Notes: generated from the letters alone by a model not told the origin. A stretch of 64,000 nucleotides of DNA from Phallus indusiatus (GCA_027605045.1 JAQFWX010000002.1:682001-746000); one strand, 5' to 3'; shown: positions 36,483 through 49,294, numbered from the stretch's first letter. A program made the numbers and translations.

Positions 36483-38258
36483 CTAATCAGAATGTAAACG
36501 GTCTAGGCTACCTTTTAATATCGACAAAGCAAGCTCTGCATCTTGTTCCGGGGTGCTTGTCCATAGCCAATCCCATTGCTTTGAAATACATGCAGCTAAT
36601 TCTGGATAATTGTCTTTTGGTGGACCGCTGAACTCATATAAACGTCCCGCATCTCGAGATCCTTGCAAAACGTGGGAAGCCAGTGGTTTTCGAATTTGTT
36701 CGTAAGCTTTGAGTGCCTCGGAAAGTGTTTCCAGGTTAGTCAAAGGACTTCCGAGTAACTCAGAGAGGATATATGCATCCTAATAGGAAAAAAGGTTTGT
36801 TCCGTCAGAGATAAATTATTCCGTAAAATCAAGGATGCGTTTTACTTCAATTGCTTGGCCTGCACCGGCACCCTGGTGAGGTGTCATTGCGTGTGCCTAT
36901 AAATATTGAATTGAAGATAAACGCAAGTATATGAAATTCGGATTGAGCTTACCGCATCACCGAGAAGCGCAATATGACCGTCAACATACACTGGGAGAGG
37001 TTTCAATTGGTGTATGGCCCATCGCGTTGGAGACGGTATACACTAGGACAACATAGAACACCCAACGTAGATAGAATCAGAGAAGATGAGCTTACTCGTA
37101 GCATATCCTCAACTTCGGGCTCCCAATGACTATAACAGCCCAATAATTCCTTTTGTGATACTTCGGTGACCCATTCACCATCGTAGAACGACCCCTCCTT
37201 CGACGGGTCGGAAGCAAAAGTTACGACATTGACTATACTCCCTTGCGAAATAGAATAACTGACAACATGCTACCATGGATGTTCAGTTTTCTTTCTCTAA
37301 TTGAAGCATGTTCGAGAAACAAACTTTATTCTTACCACAATACTAACGTGATGGATTATCAATTGTGGTGAAAAATAAAAAGTTACGAGACTAACCATCA
37401 TCGGCGAATGTATGGTCCTGTGCGGGTTTCCTTCGGCATCTCTGGGCATATTTTCTACCGGTATCAAACCTCTGTAAGCCATCGACCCGCTGAAAACAGG
37501 CTCGATCGCGTTCAGAAATTCAGTTTTGCCCGTTTTCGTAGCGAGATTTCGGTACATCTCAGCTCGAACTAAAGATTTAATACCATCGCATCCAATAAGA
37601 ACGTCACAGGTTGCAACGGATTTGTCTTGAAAGTGCAGTTGAATTGGACCATTGGATGTCTCCTGCGTGTAGGACGAGACGCGTTTGTGAAAATGAGCCA
37701 CATTTTCAGGAAGACGTTTTATGAATACGTCGAGAAATTCAGCTCGATGAAATCGGATACAGCCGTCTACAAATGAATGCGTGTAAGGAGTTTGAATGGA
37801 CTGGTGCAGTTCTGGCGCGTTGAAACACGTACAAGGCATCTCGGCCAAAAGGAATCGAAAGCCCTCCGTAGGTTGATCGGATCGTCTGAAATCAAATCCA
37901 ATTCCTGATAAACGATGTGCTCACAAGTTAGAGGCCGAACTAGACGTATAAACGAGAATGATTTACCAGGAGCAGCACTAGGCGGTGCATGAGCAATTTT
38001 CGACGCTTCGCTATCGAGGTCTAACAGTTGGAGAATTCGCCATGTTTTCGCCCAGATCATTACACCTGCCCCAATTTCTTTGAATTGAGCAGCAGCTTCA
38101 TACACATCCACTTTGATATCAGGAAAGCGAGATAAAGCAACTGCGAAGCAGAGTCCTCCAATACCTCCGCCGCTGTGGTCAATTCCTATTCATCAGCTTT
38201 ACATTTCAGCATGGGAGAGAGCAAAGGCTCACCATATTGCTACTCTGAACTTGGGCAT
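36483..38258 (-). CDS. FAD-dependent monooxygenase, salicylate-hydroxylase-like
   Basis: Class A flavoprotein aromatic hydroxylase, NAD(P)H and O2 dependent. Start ATG 38258, then a 5' exon MPKFRVAI joined to CGGGIGGLCFAVAL, the GxGxxG FAD-binding motif, followed by DVYEAAAQFKEIGAGV. Further on FHRAEFLDVF, CDVLIGCDGIKSLVRAE (the DG motif) and RGLIPVENMP. Near the C-terminus the second FAD motif (GDA) falls in the exon around 36960. The QGAGAGQAIED-like segment and EALKAYEQIRKP follow. About seven introns. Salicylate 1-monooxygenase-like members act on many phenolic acids, so the exact substrate is open. No neighbouring tailoring enzymes suggest a gene cluster. Confidence 0.82.
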
Positions 38259-38758
38259 GTAAGATAGTTAAGGAAATATAGACAACTCATAATACTATGG
38301 GAATTTGTCACTCTCTTGCCGTCGGCATCCACGGCTGTCACGCCGATTACAGAGGTACCAATGAATAGCATCAAAAGTCAGAACATAATTATATCTGTAT
38401 TTTTAAGTAGCGAACAGGTTGTATAACGAGCTTAAGAAGAAAGGAAACACCATGACGGGAAATAATAGGTGGCACATACTACAATATTGGAGCGCGATAA
38501 TATATCAAGGCAAATTTCCAACTGGGAGACTGTGTTTTTACAATAGAAGGGAATTCCGTGTTTGTCTACCTGAGGGGATGTTTTCGATAGAATAGACTTG
38601 AGTGACCTGTTTGTACGATGGAAAGGGGAGTGGGAGGCTTCATGCTGTGCATATAACATATGTCGTGGAGGTCGAGATAAGGTAATTACGAAAATACCTC
38701 GTTCTCGTCAAACTCCTGACCGCGTTCTTCCAAATTGTGATCGTTGTCTGCGCCTCCC
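38259..38758. other. Intergenic, no gene seen
   Basis: Upstream region of the FAD monooxygenase, following the DUF6535 stop in transcription order. Short ORFs only. Confidence 0.5.
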
Positions 38759-41668
38759 TCAAACGCATGATGGCCAGTTTTCAGAGTTAGAGACACTTTT
38801 GAGTTGCCCAAACTCACGCGCAGACTTAATCAAAGCCTGACTGATGCGTGTGTTTGCAATAGAATGCGCCTCTGTATTCATGTCATCATGGAGAGCACTT
38901 AATTTCTCCGGGCCGAGCTTCTCTTCTACAATGAAAAGGAATTTTTTCTCGTTCGGCTCTGGGAATACAAGGACTTTCCATATTTGCACGAGCACGGACG
39001 GATCATATAAAATATCGAACAAGGGTAGATTCTGAGAATCAATCGACCTGAAGAGATCTTTGAGACTCTGTCCTAAGTATTTCTTTTTGATCTGTAATTC
39101 GCGAGATTCCCAGAGGTTATGGAAACATTTCTTGAGGTGGTACACAGCGTCAGAATCACGGGAGAGAATTGTGCATAGACGAGCGTGGTTCTGTGGCGCG
39201 AGTAACAACACAAACATGGGTGTTGTGTGCCATATTAGAAATTGCTCGAGATCTCGCGAACACCACGCGAATACGAGAGACAGGTCATATGCATGACACT
39301 CCATCAGAGGAAAATGATTGGCCACGCGGGTGTCCATCAAGTTCCAAATACTGTCCAGACACTCTGCTGCTCGGACTCTGGTCCAGTACGTCATGGAGGT
39401 ATTCCAGAACCCGTCCGCATCTGCACAGAAGATATCTTTGAAAAAGATAAAGTATTGCTCGTGTGAGAGATGTCGCGGTTTGGAAGAATGAAGCCACTCC
39501 CGGAACGTGCCAAACAGACGATACAATAGTTTTTGCCTTTGTTCCGCGTCGGCGATTAACGGTTGCTGGGAAGTAATAAGTTTGCGATAGAGGGATACCA
39601 AGAGGAGATAACGTGAATCAAAGGATTTGTTCTCAGGAACACACTCCAGACCGGCTCCAAGTTCTAAATACCTGAAAAGGTAGTTGATTATCCATTGTCT
39701 CGGCTCACCGACGATTCTTAGCACGGTATTAAAGGATACAAAACCCGTAGGAGTGGATGCTTGCGTGGGATAGAATTTCCAGTCGAAAAGATTAATGTCT
39801 TGTCCAGATGTGAGTATACGTGCAGCTACAGTAGCATTCCCCGAGGCCCGTTCAAAAAAACAGCGCCACATCCACATAGGATATATGAGCTCTTCGTCCG
39901 ATAAAGCATTCTCCAAAATTTGAACATATCTACGGTGGCATATATACTCGGCAACGCGGGAGTAGCTTTTATATTCCACTTTATCTAGTTGGCCTGCTTC
40001 GGCAACGTGGGAGTAGCTTTCAGATTCTTCATCTTGATGGTCCGCCTCCGCGGTTTTAATAGACCGAAGTAGATACCAATGCTTCAATTGCCTCGAGTAG
40101 TCACATTGGAGATCCAGGGGTAAACCATAACACAGATCTGCTAGATTCATTTCGTCGACTTCCAGAGTGTCCCAGAGATTTCCAAGAACGGGTTCAAATT
40201 TCTGGGTGAGATCTGGTTGTGCTGAGACACACCGTGCGATGATTCGACGAACGCTTGTGTTGGAAGAAACTTTATAAAGCCAATCCAGTGCTTCAATATC
40301 CAGGGATGTCGCGTTTTTGATAGCGCCCCTTATATTTTCTTCTCTCCAATTCGTGAATTTGGGCGCTTCTTGAGTAAATATGTGGCCTCCGAGAGCTCGT
40401 AAACTATGACCTATAGGGCCAACTAAAAAGAAAAAGGATCGTTGGGCAAATTTGTAAAGGGACTGGAAGAGATGTCCAATGAGCCGTGGTTTGTGGCCAT
40501 CTTCCGAATACATTATGGGGTTTATAACCTCTCGTAGTAAAAAGAGAAGAACGCCGAGGTAAATCGTCAGCGAGCTCGTATACGGACATCCCGGATACCG
40601 AATAGGTAATAGCACAGAAATGAAATATAAAACATAGGTAGTGCCGGAAATGGCAACGATTGTCCAAGCGACTCGAACATCTAATGGAAACAATAGTATG
40701 ACAACGCCTGAGAGGAAAACACCAACGGCAAGATGGAGGAGGATCGGGAGAAGATCGACGATAGCGCCAACTTTCCACAATTCAAACCCCTTGAAACGCA
40801 TCTGCCTGGCTCTTGCATTTTCGCGGGCTGTACCAGAGATAGAAGACAGATAGTAACAGAGCCATTGCTTGGTGAGAACAGCAAATAGCGCCGTAGACAG
40901 AGTTATCGCGAGGCTAGTAAACAGAAGACCGTTGACTAAAAATGCGTTTGTCGATGGTCGGAATGTGGAAGTGGGGGTCAGCGTTGAAGCAGGAATGTTC
41001 GTTACTGATGTTCCGTTGAATTGTGCGCGTAGTATTTGAGCTATTTCGAATAATAAAACCGCGGAAACTTGAGTATTGTCTTGCCGAAGGCTTTGAGAAG
41101 CCTGAGAAACAAATGTTGTGATAACGCCAGAAAAGAGACCAGCCTAACAAATGGCATCAGACATCAGGCAGCGATAGCGCAGTAAAGTTGCATACGAAAA
41201 CAAGGAGGACATCTACTGTCTCTTTCCATCCTTCCACTTTTTCACGATCATACCCTTCGGCTTCATCGATGTAAGTCAGCCAAACACGAGCGTTGTCTCC
41301 CAACTCTTCTCCACGTCGATCCTTTGGATATTTTTGTTCATAATCAAACCTGTTATTTGCTAATAATGTAAAGTGAATTTAGTCGTTGAGGTGTTTTCGT
41401 AAATGCTCACATCCAGTTTTAGGGGATGAACGTTTAGACAGCCCGAAAAGCGTCTTACTCTTTGCTCTGTTTTGATCGAATGTTGTTGAATTGGGCGCAT
41501 TTTCTGGAAAGTACGTAAATCCCGACGTTTTATACCCCAGATTGACAAATAAAATTCACCAAGGAAATCGCGAAAAAGTGCCACTAAATTTTCTGTGATG
41601 TCATCAGACTGCTTACCCTTCACAGTAGCAAAATTCTCGATTCTGTTCGTTGAAGTGGCTTGAGACAT
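38759..41668 (-). CDS. DUF6535 domain membrane protein
   Basis: Agaricomycete-specific family of unknown function. ATG 41668 (MSQATSTNRIENFATVK) is joined through GTAAGC to ENAPNSTTF.., then via an intron ending TTATTAG near 41360 to the NNRFDYEQKYPKDRRGEEL segment. DUF6535 core: VWLTYIDEAEGYDREKVEGW, TVDVLLVFAGLFSGVITTF, then a Ser/Thr-rich loop and FLVNGLLFTSLAITLSTALFAVL, KQWLCYYL. Two more membrane pairs follow in the long last exon (LPILLHLAVGVFLSGVVILL, WTIVAISGTTYVLYFISVLL). About 550 mostly hydrophilic helical residues follow in a single uninterrupted frame ending WPSCV. Domain order is exactly that of the family; role inferred by none. Confidence 0.85.
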
Positions 41669-42146
41669 AGTTGAATTTTGAGACAATAATCCAGAGTCAG
41701 ATCACAAGAGAGGGATGGGAACCTGGGGTGTTATGTTTTGTGCGTATACCAATTCAGATTTACCTTGCAGTGTGACATCGATGAACTTAGTCCCGAGTAT
41801 AGCGTGGAAATCGGGTTTAAAGACGTGGACGTAGTTTTGAGGGTTGTGTTCTATTAATAAAGCGCTCTTCGTGTGATACACTGTCATCGTGCTGAGGTGT
41901 ACTGTGTAACATCGAACATAACCACTTCAGATAAAGCTTTTTCTGTTATAATATGTCGACAGATATCGTACTTCGACGTACCGACCTAATTGCTGGGGTC
42001 AGTCAATACTCTACGAAATCGGCCAATAAACAATATGTTACGATATGACTAGGACTCGTGAGTTAACCTGTCAAAGATAACAAATGTCAAGCCACTGATG
42101 CTTGATTATGATAAGCGCAAATTTATTCACCCCATAATCCCTGCTT
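41669..42146. other. Intergenic with a 61-codon minus ORF
   Basis: A minus ORF at 41702-41887 reads fairly protein-like (VHVFKPDFHAILGTKFIDVTLQGK) but matches nothing known to me; it may be a relic. Otherwise no signal. Confidence 0.35.
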
Positions 42147-42467
42147 CTACTTCTTTGATTTCTGCACATATTGTTCATGTTTTTCGATAATCTGTGCTAG
42201 CGATGCCAAATATTGGGCAAGAGATTTCGATACTTCCACGGAACGCTTGTTGGTGCGAACGTCTAGGGGAACACAGTTAAGCATCATAATGCAATAAGCG
42301 TAGCAAATCGTAAACTGATCGCTGTAAGAACTTGGCGAACGTTTTATCCCGACTTTTCTTTTGAGAAATTGCAAGCACCCATAACGAAGTTGGTCCCCAA
42401 ACAAACAAGACGTCACTTTCACAGTTAGTCGGTAGATATTATTGACCAGGCCTCGAGCAAGGTTCAA
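42147..42467 (-). CDS. Small hypothetical protein, structure uncertain
   Basis: Not recognised. The last exon, about 42147-42264, codes a convincing amphipathic helix (KRSVEVSKSLAQYLASLAQI, then IEKHEQYVQKSKK) after a CCCCTAG acceptor. Upstream, minus 42410-42467 has LNLARGLVNNIYRLTVK in the same frame, but another frame at 42290-42410 also looks protein-like. No ATG heads the chosen frame (it begins with TTG, and a TGA lies just before), so at least one exon is missing or the join differs. It lies head-to-head with uS13m. Confidence 0.3.
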   Translation of the reverse strand: MNLARGLVNNIYRLTVKVTSCLFGDQLRYGCLQFLKRKVGIKRSPSSYSDQFTICYAYCIMMLNCVPLDVRTNKRSVEVSKSLAQYLASLAQIIEKHEQYVQKSKK

Positions 42468-42635
42468 CAGCGAGTATCAACCATCGCAAGATGAAAACAG
42501 TGTCAGAGAGACTCCTTGTAATAAACCCAAAGTGAACCCAAGCGGCGGCGTCACTCCGTCAGCGTTCCGGCTAGCTGCGTGACATAGGCAGGTCACGCTC
42601 AAGAAAAGTTGTCAAGAGCTGAGCAAGAGACTGAT

Positions 42636-43184
42636 ATGGTGCATATCCTAGGTGTACAGCTTCCGGAATCCAAATACACTAAGGTATAGTCCAAATATGT
42701 TTTTGACACTAGTACTTAATGGTGAATATGTCATCTCTAGGATGCCTTGACACTTTTCTACGGAATCGGTCGGCATACTGCTGCACGACTATGTGCCCGT
42801 TTCCAAATCCACAACCACTCTCGTGTTCGTGACCTAACGAATAACCAAATCACCCAAATAACTTCGCTTCTATCATCTCCTGCGACAACGCCTATCATTC
42901 CTACACTTCGTCTTGCACCCCCAGATTTCCGTCCTCCTACCGTGGCGCCTGCTCTTCAGGAGCTTTCGCAGCGTCAGAAACAAGGCTTGAAGAAAGAACC
43001 GCTTAGGGAACTCAAGATTGAAACGGAGTTGAGGAGAGAAATACGCGAGAACATTGCCCATCATCGTATCATTGGAACATATGTTGGCAAACGGCACGCG
43101 ATGAATCTACCCGTTCGTGGACAGAGAACAAAGTCAAATTCTCGCACAGCCAGAAAGCTCAACAAAATTGAGCGGAGGGGTTGA
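42636..43184 (+). CDS. SWS2: Mitochondrial small-subunit ribosomal protein uS13m
   Basis: Mitoribosomal S13 at the head of the small subunit, contacting initiator tRNA. Two exons, 42636-42683 and 42741-43184, 57-nt intron, 163 residues. Starts MVHILGVQLPESKYTK; the HhH region is ALTLFYGIGRHTAARLCARF. The C-terminal half has IETELRREIRENIAHHRIIG, then GKRHAMNLPVRGQRTKSNSRTARK reduced here to its key parts GKRH..LPVRGQRTK, the conserved S13 signature, and ends KIERRG. A Pro-rich insertion sits at residues about 65-95, an extension seen in fungal mitochondrial homologues. The symbol follows the yeast orthologue. Confidence 0.93.
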
Positions 43185-44085
43185 AAAGTATCTGTGGCCG
43201 CTTTCATTAAAATTACTCGTTGTCGCTACGTACTCTAAACTAATTGCGGTCCGTGATATAGGCCGCTTCCATCAATCACAATATTACAATAGTTTTTAAA
43301 ACCGAAACAACGGAGAAATTCGCGACTTTCTTATGACTATATCTCAATGCCGCCATTAATTCAGGAGCACGTTCTCGTTACGAGTCATAGTAGAGCCCCG
43401 ACGCCGCCTTTTCCTTTCAATGTTCGGCTTTCTTGCCCGGGACATTCTTAACATTATATCTTTGCATAACTTCATCCCCCGCATTGCGCGACAACAAAAG
43501 TGTTTCAGGTCATGCCGTAGGGGAGATATATATCGTAGTAAGCGCTCTCGCCACTTACGTGGGCTCTGGCGGTACGGGCTGGACGATGTTGACTGTCAGA
43601 CAAAAATGTCAGTTAGACGTCAATGCTTAGTGTATAATGTTTCGATGAATTGCAGTCAGCATAATGTTAGGGAGACGCCACGTATCATCTCTCCCGAAAA
43701 CTCGAGTGAGACACGGTACTATTTCCTCCAAATGGCACATAAAGGTAAAAGCAGGCTTGGTGTTGAAAAGTTTGCCTGATGAATGTTGGTTGGGATAGAT
43801 ATGGACGCACGTGGCTGTTGTATAGCAAAGATTCCGTCCCAACAAACGCATGTGGATATTCAGTCAAACCGTGACCAGACAGTTGTCGGAGAAACATCGA
43901 GCTGGTCCCCTTAATCATATTCCCTTTAGGCTTTGATGTCCTTAATCGTCTCAATCGTGGAAAAATTAGATAAATATGCTAAAATCGGTGTCCCGCTTTC
44001 AAATTAACAATAGTATGTAAATACATTAGATTAGCAATATAAATACTGGTCGAGGGTTGTACTTTTGAGTCTCGAAGGTTACTAT
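43185..44085. other. Gene-poor stretch
   Basis: About 900 bases between uS13m and the DUF6533 stop. Several ORFs of 60-120 codons overlap on both strands, none with recognisable features. No clear repeat. Confidence 0.5.
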
Positions 44086-45768
44086 TCAATGATTTGACCT
44101 AATCAATGAACAAGGCTCCAGTTCCACGGCGTCTGGATCGTCAGTTGATCTTGAACCAATCGTAGTAGAATATTCCGAGTCCGTATCCCCGAATTCGTCG
44201 ATAATACTGTTTCCGATGTCACGGATCCTCGCATCGAATCTCGACATCGAAGCGGTGGCCAATTCCTCACTAGCGAGCTTATGGCGCCGCCGAAGCTGGA
44301 GAAGAAATCTGCAGACGAGCATGGCGGACAGTCTAGTAGAGCGAATAAAGTTACATAGTGTGCTTATTTGAGAGACATAACGCACGCGAATTCGATATTG
44401 ATTTCAACACCACCTAGCCTAAACTGAAGGTAGAAATCAACGCTTTGGTAGGGTCGGTATATCATTAGTTACATACTCTGGACAACTACGGCTATTGTTT
44501 AGTTTGATAGCAAAGGGTTTGAGTGAGACTCACATTCAGGCTAATGGCTTGCTCCACACCAAAGAGAAGGATCACCCTGGTTGAGGTAGTTATGTATGGG
44601 TCAACAAATCTAGAGAGTGATTTTACATACGCAAAGCGAAGAACACCTGGTACATGAATATAAGCCGATTTTTCATCGGGTTTGAGAGATTTGACTTACT
44701 TTGACGGAGACAAAGTGCTCCCAGTGACAATCTATCAGTCTCTGCTTTTGAGGATTTTTCGAGGCGATATAGTCCCCATACTTTTGACGCTGTCACAATC
44801 AGAACTCCGGCTTCAAACAAGACAGTCAGGATGTTGGAGGCAAGATCTGGAAGCCAAAGGTCAGGAGCTTTGCAGATGGATGTAAATAAGAAAACATACT
44901 TAGACTTGATTATCAGTTGGAAACATCAGTTGGAAAGGATACGGCGAAATACCATACTAGTATACTCACTAGTTATAAGCTCGTGCTTTTGGACCCGAAA
45001 ATCCTTGATTACATGACCATGCTAAAACCGCTTCCTGTATATCGGGTTAATCTTGTAAAGCGATATGAAGATATGTTACGAACCGTAATTTGGATGAACT
45101 GAATTAGAACAAGAAATATAGATAGGACAATCATTACTAATTTCCAATCAGGAGCAACAGCATATGCTCTTCCCAAGGACAATCCTGCCAAAAAATCGGG
45201 TATGACGAAAATTGAAGTAGGAAGTGGATCCGATATCGCTCACCTTGCGTACCAAGGAGATATAATAATAAAGCGAGATTTCCAGTGAAGTTCAACGCTG
45301 TGCATTGTCTGGTGCCCACCATTATATCACGGTAGATGTCAAGAGAAAGCAAACTACTAACTGAATAATCATCATCAGCAATGCTGGATGCGCTTGGAAC
45401 ACATTGCTTACCGATGAAGTTATGGTCGTTCCAACGTCAATAGCAAAGAGGAGTGTCAAATTACACAGCAGGCCATATCTAGCTGAGACATATAAAAATG
45501 TACCCAGTCGGATTGATTGGTTCCATATAAATTCAATTTCATCGGGGAGCGTCAAGATGGTATCGTAGACAAGGAGACCTTGCAAAATGGGATGAGTTTG
45601 ACCAATCAAGCGGACTATGGTCATACGTTCTTACACAATCCGGTCCAAGTGAGATAATTTGCTACGAGCCTGAAAAAACTGCATCAGTTTTGCGTAGAAG
45701 ATTACCTTAATGAGTACTTACCCGTCTGAAATCAACTGGATTTCCGCTGCGGTACTACTATTCGACAT
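44086..45768 (-). CDS. DUF6533 domain multi-pass membrane protein
   Basis: Agaricomycete-specific family with an N-terminal DUF6533 domain and about seven helices; function unknown. ATG 45768 reads MSNSSTAAEIQLISD, spliced at GTAAGT, then ARSKLSHLDRI. The DUF6533 core is VYDTILTLPDEIEFIWNQ, RLGTFLYVSARYGLLCNL. Helices follow around 45350-45620, 45000-45190 and 44620-44830 (LFEAGVLIVTASKVWGLYR), with a NRLIFMYQVFFAL segment. The tail has VCRFLLQLRRRHKLASEEL and an acidic Ser-rich end (SLIRSNH, stop 44086). Eight or so short introns. A decayed partial copy lies 5 kb away. Confidence 0.82.
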
Positions 45769-47018
45769 TTTTAAGACACACTCCCGTTTGTGGTTAACGA
45801 CACAGAGTAGTATAGATGTTGACTCGGAAAGTAAGATCAAAAGTTGACTAGTCGCTCACTTTATAAGGTAAGATGTGGATCACTTTCATAACACACACCA
45901 ACACATAATATTTGATTGACATCCCATCGGATTTTCATCTATAATGATACGTATGAGCTCAAGTGAAGAGTCTTCGCCGTCAGCCTAGAAGCTGTGCACG
46001 GAGCTGCGTCGAAGCCGGAAATTGTTGGTTGGGGCCGAATTGCCGTGGAACTCGAGTGCGGATGGCCATACTATTACAGTGTAATAGTAACAAGCCTTTA
46101 TTGAGGTTGTTCATCTGGATGTTTATACTTATTTCTTCGATTTCATATCAAGTCCGGTGATGTCGTCGCCACAGCTTTGGAAGAATCATTCCGCTGCGAA
46201 GCGTAGATACAAAGAAGTTTTGAAGGTCTATTGCGATGTTTGCTCGCCTCGCGTAGAGCTTCGCTCGCGTGGACCAGCGTGAACCATCCGTTTTTGAATT
46301 GGTAATGCACATGGCACCAGTTGTATAAGATTCAAAGTTGGGATTGAGTTGGCTTCTGCAGCTGTCAGACACTCACAAGTAGTACATTGCGATTCTTTCG
46401 GTTTAGTCGAAAAGCTCCAAAATGTGGAGCCTTTGACAGTTCTGACGTGACATGATGATGGAGAAAAGATGTGTATGTTTAAGGAACTGGCGGTGCATCT
46501 AAATCACCAGAAAAGCACACTTGAGTACCAGCGTCAGGTGCAACATCATGCATGATACGCGATACGGAGAATTCCATGCCAGAGAGAACTCGTGACTGAT
46601 GCTAATGGGCATTTGTATATATTGTTACGGGCGTTCACATTCTTAGTCTCGGTTAAGTGGGTAGGCTTGTAGGGAACGCGGGAACTCCTTTGAGGGCGAA
46701 ACCTTCAAACTCAGTGCGGGCCCGCGTCCCCGGAAACAACTCAAAGCGTAAGGATGTTTGGTAGTGCTTCGGCTTGAAAAGATGGTGCAATCAACTGAAA
46801 CTCGAAAGGCTGAGCGCGTTGGTCGTGAAAGGTGTCCATGAATATTTGTCACATCTCAACGTCCCCGTTTGACAAGTTCCTACGTTCAACAAGCAAGAAT
46901 CACGAATGACTCAATATTCATTGCCCGTGTCAAAGTCCTCGGTCGGCGATATATTCCCGCTTTACAGTCGGAGCTCGCTCAAGCATCCAGGTTGAGAGAA
47001 GAAAAACCCCACAGCGCA
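45769..47018. other. Divergent gene-poor region
   Basis: About 1.25 kb between the DUF6533 and ligase starts. Contains no ORF with protein character; a GC-rich patch around 46700-46740 stands out slightly. No repeat structure recognised. Confidence 0.5.
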
Positions 47019-49294
47019 ATGGTACGAATCTATCGTTCAGCAGACCCAAAGTTCGACATACCGCGATGCTCAATTTTCTCCTACGTATTTTCCGGAGGAT
47101 TCAATGCCAATAACCCAGCTCTCACTGACGCTGCTACAGGACAAACATTCACAAGAAACGATGTTAGGAAGTCAGCTTTACAACTAGCATGGTCACTCAG
47201 AAGCACACTATCTTTAAAGCGAGGAGACACCATTGCCTTGTTTTCTATGAATTCTATTCTTTGGCCTACTGTGCTACTGGGTGCTATTGCGGCTGGTATT
47301 CGTGTTAGTACGGTCAATAGCATGTATACTCCTTCCGAGTTGTTATACCAACTGCAGGTAAGGGATTTAAACTCATTTTCTTTGATACGGGCTGATAAAG
47401 CTTACAGGATAGTGGAGCGTATTATGTTTTCGTCCACCCATGTTTGTTAGGAACGGCGGTAGAAGCACTGAAGCTAACAAAGGCGGATGAATCTGAAATA
47501 AAGAAGCGTATCATCCTTGTGGGACCTTCTGCGTCCTTTACTGGCATCGAGGGACATTGGCGCGTTCTTGATGACTTCCTCGGCCAAGGCGAGTTGAAGA
47601 AGGAAGAAGCGTTTAACGGTGAAGCCACTCATGAGACAATTCTGCTATGTTATTCCTCCGGAACAACATCGCGGTCTAAAGGTGTAGAGGTTTGAATTCC
47701 TTCTTTGAAAGAGTCTCGGATAATCTCAGCTTTTCACAGTTGACCCATTTCAACGTTATAGGAGATCTAGTCGGTATTGAACACAGGTCAAAACACGTCA
47801 ATGTAAACAAATGTGAGATGGCAGTTATACCCTTTGTGAGTTTATCTTCTCCTGTTGTATTGTTTAAACTTGACGTCTATAGTTTCATATCTACGGTTTA
47901 GTTGGGGCGCTTTTGCTGACCATCCTTGCTTCATGTCCTCTGGTAATAATGTCACACTTCACCCCGGAGGACTTCTGCGCTAGCATAGAACGATATAAAG
48001 TGACCAACATTCCTACTGTTCCACCAATATTGATTATGCTTGCAAATCACCCGGGTAAGAGAAAACGAGTCTCCATCAGATATACATAACTGTGCACTGA
48101 CGACTTGATCCACCATATAGTCGTAGAGAAACATAATCTGCAGAGTTTGGAGGTATTACATTGCGCTGCGGCACCTCTGGGAAAAGATCTTATGTTAGCG
48201 GTGAGAGCACGATTAGCGAAGCAAGGGGTCGATATCAAGATTACTCAAGGTGAGTCAATCACTGTATTTTCTTTCGTTTTTCTGAAGGTTGATTTCATAT
48301 CATAGCGTGGGGGCTAACCGAAACTAGCCCAGCGTGCACGATGGTCAAAGCGGACGAATGGCTAATTCGTGCCGGAAGTTCCGGCGCTCTGCTCTCCAAC
48401 ATGGAGGCCCGCATCGTCTTAGAGGATGGAAGTGACGCTGCAGTAGGTGAAGAAGGGGAGATATGGTTTAGAGGTCCTAATCTAATGAAGGTATGATTTT
48501 CTTGAAAGATGTGGACATGGTTTTCGAATTGTAGGATCTGGTGACAGGGATACTTGAATAACCCAAAAGCTACTCGTGAAGCTATCACATCAGATGGGTG
48601 GTTTAAATCTGGGGATACCGCCTATGTTGACAACGATGGATACTTCTTTGTCATTGATAGAACGAAAGAGCTGATTAAATATAAGGTAGAGTGTTTTTTT
48701 TGTTCAATGCTTTTCCATTACCCTTTACTTTACAGGGATTCCAAGGTTAGTACGGGTTCAGGCTTGCCTCAGCACTCGAAATTTAACTTTTGAGCTTTGC
48801 GTATCTGTCCTATAGTATCACCCGCGGAATTGGAAAAGCTACTCCTTACGCACCCAAACGTCCTGGATGCAGGAGTGATTAGCGTATATTCAGACGCAGA
48901 AGCAACTGAACTCCCTCGGTAGGACTTCAAAACTTTAATGGCGATTATTTTCGCACAGGTTTTTTTAATATCTCTAACTTTATGCATACACTAGTGCTTA
49001 CGTCGTTCCACGCGGTAGTGCAGCATCTTTGAAGACAATCGCGGATAAGGAAATCTTTGGTAAACAAGTTTCCACCTGGATTCAAGACAAGGTAGCTCGA
49101 CACAAATATCTTCGCGGTGGAGTGGTGGTTGTAGATTCTATACCCAGAAGGTGAGAATCAAGTTTAAGATGGCTATGACTTTTCTATAATCTGATAATTC
49201 TTCCGATAGTCCGGCTGGGAAGATTCTACGACGTGAGTTAAGAGATTTGGCAGATAAGGAGTCACTCTCCGTCGAACCGAAGGGAAAATTGTGA
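47019..49294 (+). CDS. Acyl-CoA/4-coumarate-CoA ligase-like, copy A
   Basis: AMP-forming ligase of the ANL superfamily, activating a carboxylic acid with ATP then CoA. ATG 47019 ([20 protein letters not shown]). Motifs in order: [16 protein letters not shown] (ATP loop; TSRSKG replaces the common TGxPKG), [24 protein letters not shown], the core [36 protein letters not shown] hinge, and [11 protein letters not shown] with the catalytic lysine. Eight or nine exons, no in-frame stop. Closely matches copy B on the opposite strand at 58023-60273, and both end in KGKL, a tripeptide only weakly like a peroxisomal signal. 4CL-like mushroom enzymes use varied aryl or fatty substrates, so the substrate is not named. 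Confidence 0.9.

Noticed and set aside
36483..41668. Biosynthetic gene cluster around the FAD monooxygenase
   Set aside because: Neighbours are DUF2235, DUF6535 and housekeeping genes; no synthase, P450 or dedicated transporter is present.
42147..42467. Reading this as a DASH/kinetochore subunit
   Set aside because: The helix looked vaguely like small kinetochore proteins, but no motif supports it and the exon structure is unresolved.
45769..47018. Possible transposon or LTR in the gap
   Set aside because: No terminal repeats, target-site duplications or transposase motifs were seen.
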